DNA of 64,000 nucleotides. Origin: Verrucomicrobiota bacterium. Its GTDB lineage: Bacteria > Verrucomicrobiota > Verrucomicrobiia > Verrucomicrobiales > DEV007. The notes under the pieces were generated by a model. It did not search any database, had not been told where the DNA came from, and worked only from the letters and a program-made list of their open reading frames with translations. Position numbers and translations under genes: made by a program. This document shows, piece by piece, positions 23,992-33,730 of the stretch (position 1 is its first letter; every line of letters starts with the position of its first letter). Where the stretch lies: positions 37,145 to 101,144 of the forward strand of contig JAGWVU010000014.1 of the NCBI GenBank assembly GCA_018970725.1. The letters run 5' to 3'.

Positions 23992-25296
23992 TCAGGGCTT
24001 TTCTTTTACGGCTCCGCCCACTCCTTTGAGGATGTTTCCGTCTACGGTGATGTCCTTTGTTTCCGGTCCTTGGCGGACGGAGGCGATCGTTATGTCCGGA
24101 CGCGACTCGATGAAGCGGTTGTCGCGGATCCCGATGGCCTCGGTGCCGCCTTGGATCTCGACGACGGCGCCCCCGTCCCTCCCGTTGTCGGCGAAGGTGT
24201 TGGCCTCGATGCGGTTGCGGTGCCCCGCGAACCCGGGACCGCGCTCCGGGCGGAAAAGCACGCCATGGTCGCGGCTTGCGCGGACCGTGTTCCCCGTGAC
24301 GAGATTGTCGGTATCGCGATGCCCGATGGAAATGCCGAGGCGGTTTCCCTCGATCGTATTGTCCGCGGCCAAGCCGAATTTGACCCCCCAACAGAAGAAG
24401 ATCCCGATGTCGCATCCGCTCAGGGTGTTGTTCCGGATCACGGGCCTCTGTGATCCCGACCCGGGATGCAGGGCGAGGTCTTTGCAATTCTCGACCCGGC
24501 AATTCTCGACGAGGACATCGTGGCAGATCTGCCAGGAGATTCCGTCGCCTTCGTAGTTCCGGGCCACGATCCCGCGGATTGTGATGCGGTTGCCGTCCTG
24601 CAGAAAGACGCAGCCCGCGTAGTTTCCGTCGAGTAACTCGTTGTGCGCCCGGTTCCCGTCGAGGACGAGGTTTTCAATCCGGAGATCCGCGACGAACTCG
24701 CCGCTGAGGATGGGAAACAGGGTCGCGCAGGTGGCCCCGTTCATCTGCCAGAGGTTTTCGCGGAGGGGCTTGTCGAGCTTGAACCGGTTCCCGCTGCGGG
24801 CCACCAAGGTCCGCTTCAGTACGGTGGCGGCTCCGGTCTTGGCATCCTTCGAGCGGAGGCAGACGCCGTCGCCGACGCGGAATGAGGAGGCGTCCGACAG
24901 GGTGATTTCCTGGTCATACCAGTCACTGTCGAGGGCGAGCGGGGTCGAGGCGGACGGTTCCTTGATGAGCACGGTCTTCTCTCCTTCGCCGATGAGATTC
25001 ACGCCGCTCTGGAGATAAACCGCATTCCGAAGGCGGTAGGTGCCGGCCAGAATCTTCACCGTGCCGCCGCCGAGCCGGGCGATGTGGTCGATCGCGGCCT
25101 GGATGACCCGTTGGTCGCCGCCGGTGAGTGCGGCGTTGGCGTTGCCGGGGTTGCCCACGGAAATCGTGAGGGTTTCCGCCCATTCAGGCTGGACCGCGGT
25201 GTCTCCGCTGGTCTGTCGCGGATGGGTCACGGGCGGTCGCTCGGCGGCTTCAAGAAGACCGGACAGGATCAGCAGGGAGAGGAACAAGGGCTTCAT
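23992..25296 (-). CDS. Secreted right-handed beta-helix (pectate-lyase-like) protein
   Basis: A 434-residue protein with a signal peptide at MKPLFLSLLILSGLLEAAE (start 25296; the longer frame from 25371 adds an unrelated N-terminus). It shows parallel beta-helix features: QAAIDHIARLGGGTVKILAG, then repeated short strands such as NLVLDGNRAHNEL, NRITIRGIVARNYEGDG, CHDVLVENCRVENC and NRLGISIGHRDTDN. This fold is typical of pectate lyases, polygalacturonases and mannuronan epimerases. No catalytic signature could be assigned, so the substrate is unknown. It is divergent from the DUF1080-like gene across 281 bases. Confidence 0.85.
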   Translation of the reverse strand: MKPLFLSLLILSGLLEAAERPPVTHPRQTSGDTAVQPEWAETLTISVGNPGNANAALTGGDQRVIQAAIDHIARLGGGTVKILAGTYRLRNAVYLQSGVNLIGEGEKTVLIKEPSASTPLALDSDWYDQEITLSDASSFRVGDGVCLRSKDAKTGAATVLKRTLVARSGNRFKLDKPLRENLWQMNGATCATLFPILSGEFVADLRIENLVLDGNRAHNELLDGNYAGCVFLQDGNRITIRGIVARNYEGDGISWQICHDVLVENCRVENCKDLALHPGSGSQRPVIRNNTLSGCDIGIFFCWGVKFGLAADNTIEGNRLGISIGHRDTDNLVTGNTVRASRDHGVLFRPERGPGFAGHRNRIEANTFADNGRDGGAVVEIQGGTEAIGIRDNRFIESRPDITIASVRQGPETKDITVDGNILKGVGGAVKEKP

Positions 25297-25577
25297 CGGG
25301 TACGAGGATTTCGGGAACTTCGCGGCAGGCCGGAGCGCACGGGAAAACGTCTGATCCGCCCACCCGCCCACGAGTCAACGGTCGGCGTGGGATGCAGGGC
25401 GTTTCTCGCTCTTGCCCGGGGGATCCTGATCCTCTCCTCATGAAATCGTCAAGGTTCCCGGTGCGCCGGGGTGGATTTCCCGTCGATGACCCCGGGTGGA
25501 GCGATCCGGCACCCGAAAAGAACCGCAAGAGGGAGCAACCAAGAAGCCGGTCCGCGGTTTGATTGGGTGTTGATACC

Positions 25578-26270
25578 ATGAACCCCGCGATCACCCTTTT
25601 CACCAGTCTTCTTCTCGCGATTTCGGCCGGGTTGCACGCCGCGGAGCCTCCGCCCTCGTTCCATGAGACCTTTGACGCCGGGTTCGACGCGAAGCGCTTC
25701 CTCACGCCCATTCCGAACAAGAACACGGAGGTGCGCGACGGTGTCTTGTGGACGCACGGCTCGAGCGGCGGCAAATACCCGCCGATGGTCTATCTCCCGG
25801 TCCAGGGAAAGGACCTCACCATCTCGTTCCGCTACCGCCACCTAGCCGCTGGTGGGTTGCTGTGGTTTTTCGTGGACGGCGATGACGGCTTCGGCAGCGT
25901 GGACCACATGTTGCGCGTGAAGCTGCTGCGCGATGGCGTCCAGCTCGAGGTCGATGCCCATTCCAAAGATCCCAATCATCCGCAGCGTCAAAATAATCGT
26001 CCGGCCGATAAAGTGGGTGGTGCCTATCGCCTCAATGAGTTTTTTCCGCTGGAGAAAGTGGACCTGTCGAAGAACATCTGGCGGGAAGTGCGCCTGGAGT
26101 TCGAGGGGGAGACCGTCACCATCAATCTGGATGGCAATGCATGGTCCAAGACCCTGGCACGGGCCAATTTCAATGCGGGCAAGCGCAAACTGCTCTGGAT
26201 GCAGAACGGCGGCGGGGCCGGCATCGAACTCGATGACATCCGGGTTGAACCGACCACCGGAAAATCCTGA
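25578..26270 (+). CDS. Secreted DUF1080-like (concanavalin-like) protein
   Basis: A 230-residue exported protein with a beta-sandwich domain resembling the 3-keto-disaccharide hydrolase family (DUF1080). A signal peptide (AITLFTSLLLAISAGLHA) follows MNP. The body includes GKDLTISFRYRHLAAGGLLW, NIWREVRLEFEGETVTINLDG and a final GAGIELDDIRVEP. ATG at 25578 is preferred to a TTG at 25563. It is the first gene of a run of secreted enzymes that continues with a sulfatase 30 bases later. Confidence 0.75.
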   Translation: MNPAITLFTSLLLAISAGLHAAEPPPSFHETFDAGFDAKRFLTPIPNKNTEVRDGVLWTHGSSGGKYPPMVYLPVQGKDLTISFRYRHLAAGGLLWFFVDGDDGFGSVDHMLRVKLLRDGVQLEVDAHSKDPNHPQRQNNRPADKVGGAYRLNEFFPLEKVDLSKNIWREVRLEFEGETVTINLDGNAWSKTLARANFNAGKRKLLWMQNGGGAGIELDDIRVEPTTGKS

Positions 26271-26300
26271 TACCAACCGGATGCAGCCAATCCGAAACGC

Positions 26301-27809
26301 ATGAAGGGTGATCCTCACTCCCTCTCCGCCAGGTGGCCCCGTTCATCCCAAGGAGCCCTGTTCATGGTCCTGCTGCTCATGCCGCTGGCCGGGTTGCGCG
26401 CCGCCGGGCCTCCGAACTTCGTCTGGATCATCGCGGATGACATGTCGCCGGATGCGGGGGCTTACGGTGTGAAGCAGGTCGGGACTCCCAATTTGGATCG
26501 ACTTGCGGCGGAGGGGTGTCGCTACGCCCGGGCTTACGCGTCTGCGCCGGTCTGCAGTTCCTCACGCTCGGCCTTCATCCTGGGCTGCTATCAGACCACC
26601 ACGGGGTTGCATCCCCATGATGTGGAGAATCCGCAGCCTTTGCCCGCGCCTTACCGGCATCTTCCCGGTTTGCTGCGGGAGGCGGGGTGGTTTGTCACCA
26701 ATGCGGCGGCTCCGGGCGCGAAACGCAACGGCAAGACAATCACCAAGGGCAAGACGCACTACAACTTCGCGCATGATCCCGCGGAAATGTTCGATGGCGA
26801 TGACTGGCGGAAACGGAAAGCCGGTCAGCCGTTCTTCGCCCAGTTCCAGATCACCGAGCCGCACCGGCCGTTTCCCATTCCGACGACGTTTGATGACGCA
26901 AAATTGCGTGCCATCGAGTTGCCGCCGAACTATCCAGACACGCCTCTGATGCGGCGTGATTGGTATGCCTATCAGCGCAGTGTGGAAGTCGTGGATGAAC
27001 GGGTGGGGGGGATTCTGGATCAACTCAAAGCCGAAGGTGTTCTCGACCAAACGATCGTCATGTTCTTTGCCGATCACGGGCGTCCCATGCCGTGGGGCAA
27101 ACAGTGGTTGAGCGTCGAGGGACTCCAGGTGCCGCTGATCCTGCGTGGACCGGGCGTTGGCCGGGGGCGCGTGGAATCCCGGCTCGTGAGCCTCATCGAC
27201 CTTGCCCCCTCCATGCTGGAGCTCGCAGGGCTCGAAGTGCCCCCCTGGATGGAGGGGCAACCGGTGCTCGGTGCCGCCTTTCCCGGGCGCAGTGTGGTCT
27301 TTGCCGCGCGCGATCGTTGTGGGGATGCGATGGACCGAATCCGCGCGGTGATTGGTCGTGACTTCTGGCTCGTGCAGAACTTCAATCCCGGACTCTCGCG
27401 GCTTAACTGGTCAGGCTACAAAGAGGCGGGTTATCCTGCCATGCCGCTGCTCCGCGTGCTGCAAGCCTCGGGTCGTCTGGAATCTTTCCCCTCCAAGTGG
27501 TTGACCCCGGCTCGATCAGCGATTGAGTTTTATGATCTGAAAACCGATCCCCAGGGCTTGCATGATGTTTCGGGTGATCCCCGACATGCGGAGGCTCTGG
27601 CCTCGATGCGGCAGCAGCTCGACGCGTGGATCACCGCCACCAAAGACCGCGGAGCCTCTGGCGATCCCGTCACGGAGCCGTCGCTGGAACGGATCATGAA
27701 AGACAAACGCGCCGACTATGAACGCATCTGGAAGTCCCGCGTTCGGAAGCCCGGGCCCACCGATGCCGAGCGTTTGGCGTGGTGGATGAAGAGCTATGGT
27801 TTGGAATGA
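26301..27809 (+). CDS. Secreted sulfatase (formylglycine-type) with variant motif
   Basis: A 502-residue sulfatase of the alkaline-phosphatase superfamily. A signal peptide is followed by WIIADDMSPDAGAYG (metal-binding Asp pair). The formylglycine motif is CSSSR (C85) instead of the usual CxPxR or CxAxR. Further landmarks: NGKTITKGKTHYNF, VMFFADHGRPMPWGK, and VVFAARDRCGDAMDRIR, which fits the heparan-N-sulfatase branch. It lies between the DUF1080-like gene and the tandem esterase, suggesting desulfation of an extracellular glycan. Maturation needs a formylglycine-generating enzyme not visible here. Confidence 0.88.
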   Translation: MKGDPHSLSARWPRSSQGALFMVLLLMPLAGLRAAGPPNFVWIIADDMSPDAGAYGVKQVGTPNLDRLAAEGCRYARAYASAPVCSSSRSAFILGCYQTTTGLHPHDVENPQPLPAPYRHLPGLLREAGWFVTNAAAPGAKRNGKTITKGKTHYNFAHDPAEMFDGDDWRKRKAGQPFFAQFQITEPHRPFPIPTTFDDAKLRAIELPPNYPDTPLMRRDWYAYQRSVEVVDERVGGILDQLKAEGVLDQTIVMFFADHGRPMPWGKQWLSVEGLQVPLILRGPGVGRGRVESRLVSLIDLAPSMLELAGLEVPPWMEGQPVLGAAFPGRSVVFAARDRCGDAMDRIRAVIGRDFWLVQNFNPGLSRLNWSGYKEAGYPAMPLLRVLQASGRLESFPSKWLTPARSAIEFYDLKTDPQGLHDVSGDPRHAEALASMRQQLDAWITATKDRGASGDPVTEPSLERIMKDKRADYERIWKSRVRKPGPTDAERLAWWMKSYGLE

Positions 27810-27881
27810 GCCGTGGCCACCGGATTGAGCCCCCGAAACATGATGAAAACCAGGACCATCCGTTATCATGGGAAAGTCCAA

Positions 27882-29645
27882 ATGAAACACGTCCTGCCCT
27901 TCTTTTTGCTGGGAGCCTCCGTGGCTTTCTCAGAGCAAGCCCCGCGCTGGATCCTGCCCGAGGTGGAGGCCCCGGGCGTTCGGCGTGTCCTCTTTGCGAG
28001 CAAGGCCGCCGGCCGTGAGGTGAGCTGCCACGTCTTCACCCCGGAGATTTACGAGACAGAGAAGGACCGGCGCTTCCCGGTCCTCTATTGGTTGCATGGC
28101 ACGGGGGGCGGTTTCCCCGGCATCCCGCGGCTCTCCGCCTTCTTCGGGCGTGCGATTGAGGAAGGAAAGATCCCGCCTCTGCTCGTTGTCTTTCCCAATG
28201 GACTGGCGGAAAGCCTGTGGTGCGATTCCAAGGACGGCGGCGCGCCCATCGAAACCATGGTCCTCCATGAGCTTGTCCCTCACATCGATGCCACATTTCG
28301 CACGGTCGCCGCGCGCGAGGGCCGCATCCTCGAGGGCTTCAGCATGGGGGGCTACGGCGCGGCCCGGCTGGGGTTCAAGGATCCGCAGCCGTTCGGAGCT
28401 GTTTCCATCCTCGCCGGCGGTCCGCTGGACTTGGATTTTGCCGGTCCCCGGGCCACCGCCAACCCTGCGGAGCGGGAACGCATCCTGGACGGAGTCTTCG
28501 GCGGGAACTTGGATTCCTATCAGGCAGAGCATCCCATCACCATCGCTGCACAGCAGGCGGATGCGGTGCGCGGCAAGGTGCTCGTCCGCATCGCCGTCGG
28601 TTCAGGTGACGATACCCTGGCGTTGAATCGCGCCTATTCCGAGCATCTCACCAAGCTCAAGATCCCCCACACCTTTTCCATGGTGCCGGAAGTTGGGCAT
28701 GACACGCTCGCCTTGCTCCGGGGGTTGGGGGAGGCGAACTGGGAGTTCTATCAAACGGCGTTCGCCAGCCTTCGCGGGAAAACAACCGCCGTCACCCCCT
28801 GGATCCTGCCGGAGCCGGATGCCCCTCGCATGCAGCGCGTGCTTTATGATAGCAAGACAGTTGGCGGGAAAGTCAGCTTTTATGTCTTCACGCCGCAGCC
28901 CTATGACGGAGAGAAAGAGCGCCGCTTTCCCGTGCTCTACTGGCTGCATGGCAGTGGCGGCAGTTCACCGGCCTCCGCCGCTCAGGTGGCACGGCGATAT
29001 GGCGAGGCCATGCGCGCCGGAAAAATCCCGCCGATGATCCTCGTCTTTCCCAACGGCTTGCCAAAGGGCATGTGGTGCGATTGGAAGGATGGCAGGGTGA
29101 AACTGGAGACAATGTTCATCGAAGAGATCATCCCTCACATTGACCGCACCTTCCGCACCCTGGCGAAACGTGAGGGCCGCATCCTCGACGGTTTCAGCAT
29201 GGGCGGCTATGGATCGGCCCGGCTTGGGTTCAAGCACTCGCAACTTTTCGCGGCCGTGTCCCTGCTCGGAGCGGGACCTCTCCAGGCGGACTTCCTCGAG
29301 GCTCCCAGAGCCGGACCAGGCGAACGGGACCGGCTGCTCAACACCGTGTATGGCGGTGAGATGGCCTATTATCGCACCCAGAGTCCGTGGCAAGTCGTCG
29401 AACAAAACGCCGGAAAACTCCGCGGCGGCCTGCTCATCCGCCAAGTCGTCGGCGACCGCGACGAAACACTGAAATTCAATCGCGAGTTCAACCAGCACCT
29501 CGAGGCTCTCAAGATTCCCCACGTCTACCGGGAACTTCCCGGCGTCCCGCACGACCCCAACCTCCTCCTCACCACGCTTGGCGAAGACAACTGGAGCTTT
29601 TACCGGCAGGCGCTGGATCCGAATCCCGCCGACCCAACCAAATAG
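27882..29645 (+). CDS. Secreted two-domain esterase with internal duplication
   Basis: A 587-residue exported protein made of two tandem copies of an alpha/beta-hydrolase esterase domain, about residues 23-290 and 307-575. Each copy has WILPE, a strand ending FPVLYWLHG, the nucleophile elbow GFSMGGYG (Ser near 155 and near 438) and a C-terminal His (GHDT; PHDPN). The spacing of about 284 residues is constant, pointing to duplication. ATG at 27882 starts the signal peptide (HVLPFFLLGASVAFSEQ); the upstream frame is not expected to be coding. Either copy could act as a carbohydrate esterase. The gene lies between two sulfatases and next to ThuA. Confidence 0.86.
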   Translation: MKHVLPFFLLGASVAFSEQAPRWILPEVEAPGVRRVLFASKAAGREVSCHVFTPEIYETEKDRRFPVLYWLHGTGGGFPGIPRLSAFFGRAIEEGKIPPLLVVFPNGLAESLWCDSKDGGAPIETMVLHELVPHIDATFRTVAAREGRILEGFSMGGYGAARLGFKDPQPFGAVSILAGGPLDLDFAGPRATANPAERERILDGVFGGNLDSYQAEHPITIAAQQADAVRGKVLVRIAVGSGDDTLALNRAYSEHLTKLKIPHTFSMVPEVGHDTLALLRGLGEANWEFYQTAFASLRGKTTAVTPWILPEPDAPRMQRVLYDSKTVGGKVSFYVFTPQPYDGEKERRFPVLYWLHGSGGSSPASAAQVARRYGEAMRAGKIPPMILVFPNGLPKGMWCDWKDGRVKLETMFIEEIIPHIDRTFRTLAKREGRILDGFSMGGYGSARLGFKHSQLFAAVSLLGAGPLQADFLEAPRAGPGERDRLLNTVYGGEMAYYRTQSPWQVVEQNAGKLRGGLLIRQVVGDRDETLKFNREFNQHLEALKIPHVYRELPGVPHDPNLLLTTLGEDNWSFYRQALDPNPADPTK

Positions 29646-29712
29646 CTTGCAGGACTTCAAGACCTGCGGGATGGAGCCCTTGGCCTCGAAGGTTCAACCT
29701 TGTCACCAAATC

Positions 29713-30618
29713 ATGAAACACCCCTTTGGATTCTTCATCATCCAGCTGCTTGCCTCCGGCACCCTGCTGCACGCCGCCGACCCCATCCGCGTGCTCGTCT
29801 GGGATGAGCAGCAACCAGAGCAAAAACAAGGGTATGGCGGGAAATTTCTTGGGGAGACCATCGCCGCGCACTTGGCGACCCGGCCCGGCCTTTCCGTGCG
29901 GACGGCCAGGCTCGATGACCCCGCCCAAGGACTTGGCGATGCGGCGCTGGCGGCGTCGGATGTGATGGTTTTCTGGTGCCATCGCCGGGTCAAGGAGCAG
30001 GACGACGCGCGCATGGAAGCCGTGGTGAAACGGGTGATGGAGGGAAAACTCGGCTTCATTGGACTGCACTCCACCCACTGGGGCAAACCCTTCGTACGGC
30101 TGATGCAGGAGCGCGCCAAAACGGATGCGATCCAATCCCTGCCGCCGTCCGCCCGGGCGGAGGCCACCTGGGAATATCTCAACACCTCGCCTTACTACCA
30201 ACCCGTGGGCCGTGCCTTGCGCATCACTCCCTTTGTCCAGAAAGGGGAGGGGACTCTCTGGAAACTCACGCTGCCGGCCTGTGTCTTTCCGGTATACCGC
30301 AATGATGGGATGCCCTCCCATGTTACCACCCTGCTCCCGCAGCATCCCATCGCCGCCGGACTGCCCCCGCAGTGGGACATCCCGCGAACCGAGATGTATG
30401 GCGAGCCTTTCCATGTGCCGCCGCCAGATGAAGTCGTTTTCGAGGAAAAGTGGGACAAAGGGGAGAACTTCCGCAGCGGTTGTCTCTGGAAGGTCGGTCA
30501 GGGCCGGGTCTTCTACTTCCGTCCCGGCCACGAAACCTATCCTGTGTTCCAACAAGCCGAACCCTTGCGCGTCCTCGAAAACGCAGTGCGCTGGGCGGCC
30601 CCGGATTCCGACCCATGA
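29713..30618 (+). CDS. ThuA-like secreted protein
   Basis: A 301-residue ThuA/trehalose-utilisation-type protein with a signal peptide (FGFFIIQLLASGTLLHAA). ThuA-like folds are related to class I amidotransferases but lack a settled enzymatic role. Typical segments are IRVLVWDEQQPEQKQGYGG, DVMVFWCHRRVKEQD, LGFIGLHSTHWGKPF and GRVFYFRPGHETYPVF. The 4-base overlap with the downstream sulfatase (ATGA at 30615-30618) supports translational coupling within the same catabolic operon. Confidence 0.85.
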   Translation: MKHPFGFFIIQLLASGTLLHAADPIRVLVWDEQQPEQKQGYGGKFLGETIAAHLATRPGLSVRTARLDDPAQGLGDAALAASDVMVFWCHRRVKEQDDARMEAVVKRVMEGKLGFIGLHSTHWGKPFVRLMQERAKTDAIQSLPPSARAEATWEYLNTSPYYQPVGRALRITPFVQKGEGTLWKLTLPACVFPVYRNDGMPSHVTTLLPQHPIAAGLPPQWDIPRTEMYGEPFHVPPPDEVVFEEKWDKGENFRSGCLWKVGQGRVFYFRPGHETYPVFQQAEPLRVLENAVRWAAPDSDP

Positions 30619-32513
30619 AACCCGTCCTCACGCTCTTCACCGCTTGCCTGCTCACGCCTTGCGCCGCCTACCCGGCGGACCGCCCCAACGTGCTGCTCAT
30701 CCTCGCCGATGACCTCGGCGTCCGCGACCTCGGGTGTTTCGGGAGCCGTTACCACGAAACGCCGAACATCGACCGGCTCGCCTCGCGGGGCCTCCGCCTG
30801 ACCCAGGCCTACTCCGCCAGTCCGCTCTGCTCCCCCACGCGCTCCAGCATCATGGTCGGTCAGGCTCCCGCCCGCACGGGCATCACCTCACCCGTCTGCC
30901 ACCTGCCTACCGTGGTTTTGGAAAAGCAACTCGGGTCCGGCAACGCGCGGGTCCAGGTCGCCAACTCGCTGACGCGCCTCAAGACCGAATACCATACCCT
31001 GGCGGAAGCATTGCGGGAGGCGGGTTATGCAACGGCGCATTTCGGAAAGTGGCACCTCGGACACAACCTGGCCCCCGGCGATGCCTATGAGCCCAAGGAC
31101 CAGGGCTTTGAGGTGGACTGGCCGCACACCCCCAAGGCTGCCGGTCCCGGTGGCGGCTATTTCGCACCATGGAAAAAGTTCATCACAGACCCCGCCATCG
31201 AGGACGAGCCGGGCCGCCATGTGGACCATCGCATGGCCGACGAAGCCGGTCGCTTCATCCGCGAGAGCAAGGGCCGGCCCTTCTTCGTGAATTTCTGGAT
31301 GTTTTCCGTCCACTCACCTTGGAACGCGCGCCCCGCGGAGATCGAGCATTTCCGGAAGAAGGCCGATCCCGCCAATCCACAGAAAAATCCGCTCTACGCC
31401 GCCATGGTGAAGGGCATGGACGACGCCGTGGGCCGTCTCTTGCAACACCTCGAGGAATCGGGTGAGGCCGAAAATACCCTCATCGTGTTCTGGTCCGACA
31501 ACGGGGGCTACGCCTACCCTCCCAAGCAAACCGATCCCGCGGGATACGCCGAAATTCCCGCCACCAGTAACCTGCCCTATCGCAGCGGCAAGGCATCGCT
31601 CTACGAGGGCGGGACGCGGGAACCGGGCATCGTTGTCTGGCCCGGCAAGGTCAAGCCCGGCACAACCGCCGACTTCCTCATCCAGTCCACCGACCTTTAT
31701 CCCACCCTGCTCCATATCTGCGGAGCGGCGCCGCGGGCGGACCAGAAGATGGACGGGTTCGACCAGACTGCAGCCCTGACCGGCGGCCCCCCGCCGCGCA
31801 CCCGGATCTTCTGCCACTTTCCGCATGGCGAGGCCGCGCGAGATTCGGTCATGGACGGTTTTTATGCCGGTTCCTCCGTCCGCGATGGGGACCTGAAGCT
31901 CATCCGGTTCTACGCGCGGGCCGGTGATGGTTCCGATGAACTCGAACTCTACGATCTTTCCACCGACCCGGGCGAGCGCCGGAACCTCGTCAGGGAGCAA
32001 CCCGGGGTCGCCACCAGACTCAACGGTTTGCTCGATGAATTCCTCAAGGATACCGGGGCCGTCATCCCCAGACTCAACCCGAACTTCGGAAAGGTCGCCC
32101 CGCGGAAGAAAGCCCCCGCGCCCGACGATCTCCCCGGCGGATGGAAGAACCGGGCCGGTCTGGCCGCGGTGCGCGACGGTGCGCTCAACGTCCAAACCAA
32201 GGGAGCCGGTTCTTTCCTCGGCGTCGGTGCCGGACTTTCCGCCGGAGTCTCCCGCCTCAGCTTCCGCGTCCGCGCGCCCTCGGCCGGGGATGGAAAAGTC
32301 ACGCTGCTCGGGGAGGCGGGGGCCGCGGAGGGGCTCTCCGTGCCCTACAAGGTCGCCGGCGGGTCCGCGTGGGAAACGGTGACCGTTGACCTGCCCGTCA
32401 AGGAGAAGGCCGGGATCCTGCGCCTCTACCTGCCTTCAGGCTCCGCTGCCGTCGACTTCGACGACATCGTCCTCACCCCGCCGCAAGGCGCGCCGCGGCG
32501 CTGGACTTTCTGA
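30615..32513 (+). CDS. Secreted sulfatase with C-terminal accessory domain
   Basis: A 632-residue arylsulfatase-family protein. A signal peptide leads to NVLLILADDLGVRDLGCFG (metal-binding Asp pair), then the canonical formylglycine motif CSPTR (C72). HFGKWHLGHNL and IVFWSDNGGYAYPP are further family landmarks. After about residue 500 comes an extra domain of about 130 residues rich in beta strands, ending VDFDDIVLTPPQ, which resembles a carbohydrate-binding module (inference). The start overlaps the ThuA stop by 4 bases. The next gene follows 2 bases after its stop. Confidence 0.92.
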   Translation: MKPVLTLFTACLLTPCAAYPADRPNVLLILADDLGVRDLGCFGSRYHETPNIDRLASRGLRLTQAYSASPLCSPTRSSIMVGQAPARTGITSPVCHLPTVVLEKQLGSGNARVQVANSLTRLKTEYHTLAEALREAGYATAHFGKWHLGHNLAPGDAYEPKDQGFEVDWPHTPKAAGPGGGYFAPWKKFITDPAIEDEPGRHVDHRMADEAGRFIRESKGRPFFVNFWMFSVHSPWNARPAEIEHFRKKADPANPQKNPLYAAMVKGMDDAVGRLLQHLEESGEAENTLIVFWSDNGGYAYPPKQTDPAGYAEIPATSNLPYRSGKASLYEGGTREPGIVVWPGKVKPGTTADFLIQSTDLYPTLLHICGAAPRADQKMDGFDQTAALTGGPPPRTRIFCHFPHGEAARDSVMDGFYAGSSVRDGDLKLIRFYARAGDGSDELELYDLSTDPGERRNLVREQPGVATRLNGLLDEFLKDTGAVIPRLNPNFGKVAPRKKAPAPDDLPGGWKNRAGLAAVRDGALNVQTKGAGSFLGVGAGLSAGVSRLSFRVRAPSAGDGKVTLLGEAGAAEGLSVPYKVAGGSAWETVTVDLPVKEKAGILRLYLPSGSAAVDFDDIVLTPPQGAPRRWTF

Positions 32514-32515
32514 GC

Positions 32516-33730
32516 ATGAAATCCTTTGTCACCCTTTTTTTCCTGCCCTTCCTCCTCACGGCCCGGCCGGCCTGCTACGCCGCCAATCTGCCCAAGGGGC
32601 ATGATTACTTCGAGCTGCGCGATGGTCTGGCGAATTGTCAGGACAAATTCCTCCGCGAGAAAACCGGGCGCGTGGTCTTTCTCGGCGGTTCCATCACGGC
32701 AGGGGGCGCCTGGCGGAATCACACTTGCGACTTCCTCTCCCGAAAGTTCCCTGACACGAAGTTCGAGTTCCTCAATGCCGGCATCGGCTCCATGGGTTCC
32801 GTGCCGCATGCTTTCCGCTTGGAGCGGGACGTTCTCTCGAAGGGGCCGGTGGACCTGCTGTTCCTCGAGGCAGCGGTGAACGACACTTCCAATATTCCGA
32901 CCCAACCCGAACAGATGTTGCGCGGGATGGAAGGAGTGGTGCGCCACCTGCGCACCGTCAGTCCCTTCACGGATATCATCCAACTCCATTTCGTGATGGA
33001 GCCTCACATGGAAGACTATCGCGCCGGTCGCGTCCCCGATTCCATCGACCGCCACGAGCGTGTGGCGGTGGCGTATGGAAATCCCTCACTGAACCTCGCG
33101 CGCGAGGTGACCGATCGCATCGATGCCGGCGAATTCACTTGGGCGGAGGATTTCCAAAACCTGCATCCTTCCCCCTTCGGTCACCGGCTTTACGCCAACA
33201 GCGTCGCCCGGTTGCTCGACGCCGCGTTTGCCAAACCGCTCCCCGCTTCCAGGCGGGCTCATTCGCTGCCCGCGGCGCTTGATCCCCTCAGTTACGCCCG
33301 GGGGCGCCTCGGGGCGCTCACCCTCGCCAAGCCGCGGCAAGGGTTTTCGTTGGTGTCATCCTGGAAACCTGTGGCGGATGAGAAACAGCGGGATGGCAGG
33401 CCAGTGGGCGTGCGGGAAGGCTTTGTCAACGTCCCGGCGCTCGTCGGCACCGAGCCCGGCGCGGAGTTTGCCTTCAGCTTCGATGGCACGGGCTGCGGTC
33501 TTTTCATTGCCAGCGGTCCCGACGCCGGCCGGATTGAATGCAGCGTGGACCGGGGCGCTTGGCGCACGCTCGACACCGCGACCCGCTGGAGCGCCGGCCT
33601 CCACCTCCCCTGGGCCCTGATGCTCGAAGACAATCTCAAAGCCGGCACGCACACCGCGCAAGTCCGCCTCTCACCCACCAATGCTCCAGGGCAAAGCTCC
33701 CTGCGCGTGTTTCATCTGTTATTGAATTGA
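32516..33730 (+). CDS. Secreted SGNH/GDSL hydrolase
   Basis: A 404-residue exported SGNH hydrolase. After the signal peptide, block I reads VVFLGGSITAGGAW (nucleophile Ser), block III LEAAVNDTS and block V LHPSPFGHRLYANS, so the Ser/Gly/Asn/His set is present. A C-terminal part of about 130 residues forms a beta-rich extension (FAFSFDGTGCGLFIASGPD). Such proteins deacetylate or deacylate polysaccharides. It is the last gene of the sulfatase/esterase run, 2 bases after the preceding stop, after which the decayed region begins. Confidence 0.88.
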   Translation: MKSFVTLFFLPFLLTARPACYAANLPKGHDYFELRDGLANCQDKFLREKTGRVVFLGGSITAGGAWRNHTCDFLSRKFPDTKFEFLNAGIGSMGSVPHAFRLERDVLSKGPVDLLFLEAAVNDTSNIPTQPEQMLRGMEGVVRHLRTVSPFTDIIQLHFVMEPHMEDYRAGRVPDSIDRHERVAVAYGNPSLNLAREVTDRIDAGEFTWAEDFQNLHPSPFGHRLYANSVARLLDAAFAKPLPASRRAHSLPAALDPLSYARGRLGALTLAKPRQGFSLVSSWKPVADEKQRDGRPVGVREGFVNVPALVGTEPGAEFAFSFDGTGCGLFIASGPDAGRIECSVDRGAWRTLDTATRWSAGLHLPWALMLEDNLKAGTHTAQVRLSPTNAPGQSSLRVFHLLLN

